A stretch of DNA of 8,054 bases from Chloroflexota bacterium. GTDB lineage: Bacteria; Chloroflexota; Anaerolineae; Anaerolineales; Villigracilaceae. This document shows positions 6,295 through 8,054 of the stretch, piece after piece. Location of the stretch: NCBI GenBank assembly GCA_016875755.1, contig VGOX01000079.1, positions 1-8,054 of the forward strand, in the 5' to 3' direction. The first letter of the stretch is position 1. Each line of letters starts with the position of its first letter. The position numbers and the translations under genes are program-made. Under the pieces are notes generated by a model. That model was not told the origin of the DNA. It searched no databases and was given only the letters and a program-made list of their open reading frames with translations.

Positions 6295-8054
6295 TTATGG
6301 GATGGGTGTAACGGTTGGCGTCGGGGTTTCGGTGGGGACGATGATAATGATCGCTGTAGGTGTCTCTGTCGGCGGCGGGGTATTTGTCGGCGTGGCAGGC
6401 AGCTCGGTAGGAACAGGCAGGCTGAGGTTAAGTCTGATGCTTTTGTCCACTTCCGCATTTTCGCCGATGAGGGTTAATTTCAGGCTGACGATCCCATTGG
6501 GCAGGCTGGTCATATCCCAATTATAGAAGGTTCCATTTACAACCGAATTATTACCTTCAGCAAGTAAAACCCATGCGCCGGGGTTTTCACCAAGACCGTA
6601 TTCAAGCACCCATGTTCTGAAACCACCTTCGGCACTGGCAGTGCCTTTGACATCAAGGATCGGTTCAGTGACAACCTGCCCGTCGGGGAGGCTGAACTCG
6701 ATCTCAGGTTGCGGGTCGTCTGCGCGGCACTCGCGATTGGGGGCGTAGGTGGGCTCTTCCGGCAGACCGTTGCTGTCCAACCATGCCCGTCCATCACGAG
6801 TTTCGAACCATTCTCGAGCCCAAGGGTCGGTGACGTTGAGTACGAGTTTTTCTTCTGAAGGTCCTTTACAAGCTTCGGAGGCTTGATACCCGGTCCACAG
6901 GTCAATGGGGAGGCGGCGCGCAAGGTCAAATCCATGCTGCAGGGGTAATTGATCGAAGGCGAATATTTCAGTGTATTGTGATTTGCACCAGTTGGAAGGC
7001 TCGGTACCTGAAAGGCTGCACACGACCTTATCCACAATACCAGAGGGTCGGATAAAGGGACGCGGCGCACCGTTGGTGACATAAGGTACGGCATATTCCA
7101 TGAACTGCGACCAAATAGGCGCTGCCCCGCTCAAACCGGATGTGTTGTTCATGGGAGTATAGTCGGCGTTGCCGATCCACACACCAGTGACAAGGTCGGG
7201 GGTGTAACCGAGCGTCCAGTTATCGCGGATGTCGTTGGTGGTACCTGTTTTCGCTGCCACCGGGAATGACAGGTTAAGCGGGGAATTGCGTCCGAACATC
7301 CATGAACGGGCTTCGTTATCGGAAAGGATGGAAGACATCAAATACGCATGTTCTTCACGGATGACCTGTTCGCCTTCGGGCGGTTGGTATTCATAAATGA
7401 CCTCGCCCGAGAATGTGGTGATCTTGAGTATCGCGACAGGCGGCACTTTCTTTCCGCCATTGGCAATCACAGAATAGGCAGTGGTCATGTCGATCAAGCT
7501 GACGTCACCGCCGCCCAATGTCAGTGATAAGCCATAGTCATTGCGGGTGAAGGTGGTGATGCCGAGCCGTTCTGCCATGCCGATCATGCCTTCTTTTTCA
7601 GGCGTGTTCGGGTCATCATAAATACCGACAAATTCCAATGCTTTGACGGCTGGGATGTTGAATGAATTTGAAAGCGCCGTACGCACCGTCATACCGCCAT
7701 GAAAGCGGTTGTCATAGTTACGCGGCTCATAAGGCGGATTAGCGCCATCAGGGAATTCGGTTGGGACATCCCAGATCCATGTGGAGGGGGTCCAACCTTT
7801 TTCAAAGGCGGCAAGATACGTGATCGGTTTGATGGACGAGCCCGGCTGACGTGTGGGACTGATCGCCATATTGATCTGCCCGGAGATGGCAACATTGTTG
7901 AAATCTGGCGAACCGACCATTGCCAAGATCTCACCTGTAGACGGATTGATGGAGACAAGTGCGCCGTTCTTGGTGTTGTTATCCACCATGGCCGCGACCT
8001 GATCAGTGACAAGCTGCTGGGCACGATCCTGCAGAGCAGGGTCAATGGTGGTGT
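6295..8054 (-). CDS. Class A penicillin-binding protein (peptidoglycan transglycosylase/transpeptidase), C-terminal part
   Basis: The frame is open to the window edge, so the gene starts outside; the Met at 7989 is internal. The 21 codons before it encode TTIDPALQ and following residues, the usual lead-in to the transpeptidase domain of class A PBPs. Numbering from that Met, the catalytic S51-S-I-K54 box (PGSSIKP), the second motif S109-F-N111 and the K247-T-G box (AAKTGTTND) are all present and correctly spaced, so the enzyme should cross-link peptidoglycan outside the membrane. The glycosyltransferase domain is presumed but not visible. After the transpeptidase comes a region with four cysteines (C324, C335, C374, C421), then a probable beta-sandwich at about 425-525, and finally a Thr/Pro-rich tail (526-564) containing four consecutive isoleucines (547-550). 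The tail looks disordered and extracellular. The stop is 2 nt before the next gene. Similarity is to PBP1A/PonA-type proteins; the exact symbol cannot be assigned. Confidence 0.93.
   Translation of the reverse strand, partial: TTIDPALQDRAQQLVTDQVAAMVDNNTKNGALVSINPSTGEILAMVGSPDFNNVAISGQINMAISPTRQPGSSIKPITYLAAFEKGWTPSTWIWDVPTEFPDGANPPYEPRNYDNRFHGGMTVRTALSNSFNIPAVKALEFVGIYDDPNTPEKEGMIGMAERLGITTFTRNDYGLSLTLGGGDVSLIDMTTAYSVIANGGKKVPPVAILKITTFSGEVIYEYQPPEGEQVIREEHAYLMSSILSDNEARSWMFGRNSPLNLSFPVAAKTGTTNDIRDNWTLGYTPDLVTGVWIGNADYTPMNNTSGLSGAAPIWSQFMEYAVPYVTNGAPRPFIRPSGIVDKVVCSLSGTEPSNWCKSQYTEIFAFDQLPLQHGFDLARRLPIDLWTGYQASEACKGPSEEKLVLNVTDPWAREWFETRDGRAWLDSNGLPEEPTYAPNRECRADDPQPEIEFSLPDGQVVTEPILDVKGTASAEGGFRTWVLEYGLGENPGAWVLLAEGNNSVVNGTFYNWDMTSLPNGIVSLKLTLIGENAEVDKSIRLNLSLPVPTELPATPTNTPPPTETPTAIIIIVPTETPTPTVTPIP

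Noticed and set aside
6537..7094. Second minus-strand open frame within the PBP gene
   Set aside because: It is another frame of the same strand as a PBP whose catalytic motifs and reading frame are intact, and its translation has no recognisable features.
7989..8054. ATG at 7989 as the start of the PBP gene
   Set aside because: The frame stays open to the window edge, and the codons upstream encode TTIDPALQ, a conserved segment before the transpeptidase domain, so this Met is internal.
1..8054. CRISPR array, tRNA or rRNA genes, prophage or defence island
   Set aside because: I saw no regularly spaced repeats, no cloverleaf or rRNA signature and no phage or nuclease genes. Apart from the intron end, the genes are ordinary chromosomal ones.

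Overview
The window looks like chromosomal DNA from a Chloroflexota bacterium, most likely of the Anaerolineae type. This rests on the Thr/Pro-rich linkers in both exported proteins, a lipoprotein with an SH3b domain carrying an NCRTGPG motif, and an RNA polymerase beta-prime subunit with a long charged insertion after its N-terminal zinc finger. The assignment is inferred from protein style and was not checked against a database.

All supported features lie on the minus strand, so transcription runs from right to left. At the right edge is the 3' portion of a class A penicillin-binding protein gene (6295-8054, N-terminus outside the window). It is followed after only 2 nt by a gene for a small cytoplasmic zinc-ribbon / concanavalin-like protein (5576-6292). 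A roughly 260-bp intergenic region follows. It holds a weak terminator-like hairpin, a near-consensus sigma-70 promoter (TTGACG-17 nt-TATAAT) and a hairpin with a U-rich tail inside the predicted leader of the next gene.

That gene is rpoC (1056-5312), complete at 1418 codons and started by GTG with a good Shine-Dalgarno. It is not preceded by rpoB, its usual partner. A clear intrinsic terminator ends it. Next comes a putative SH3b lipoprotein gene (137-976), which ends in a 17-bp perfect terminator hairpin.

Directly at the foot of that terminator, positions 90 down to 1 (minus strand) read as the 5' end of a group II intron, most like bacterial class C (IIC). Such introns are known to insert just downstream of intrinsic terminators. 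Only about the first 90 nt of the intron are visible, so its reverse transcriptase and catalytic domain V lie outside the window.

Functionally the window joins cell-wall synthesis (PBP), core transcription (rpoC) and an envelope lipoprotein, with a retroelement at the left edge. I see no sign of a wholly new defence or biosynthetic system. The most interesting points are the intron/terminator junction, the stand-alone rpoC with its own promoter and structured leader, and the zinc-ribbon protein coupled to the PBP.
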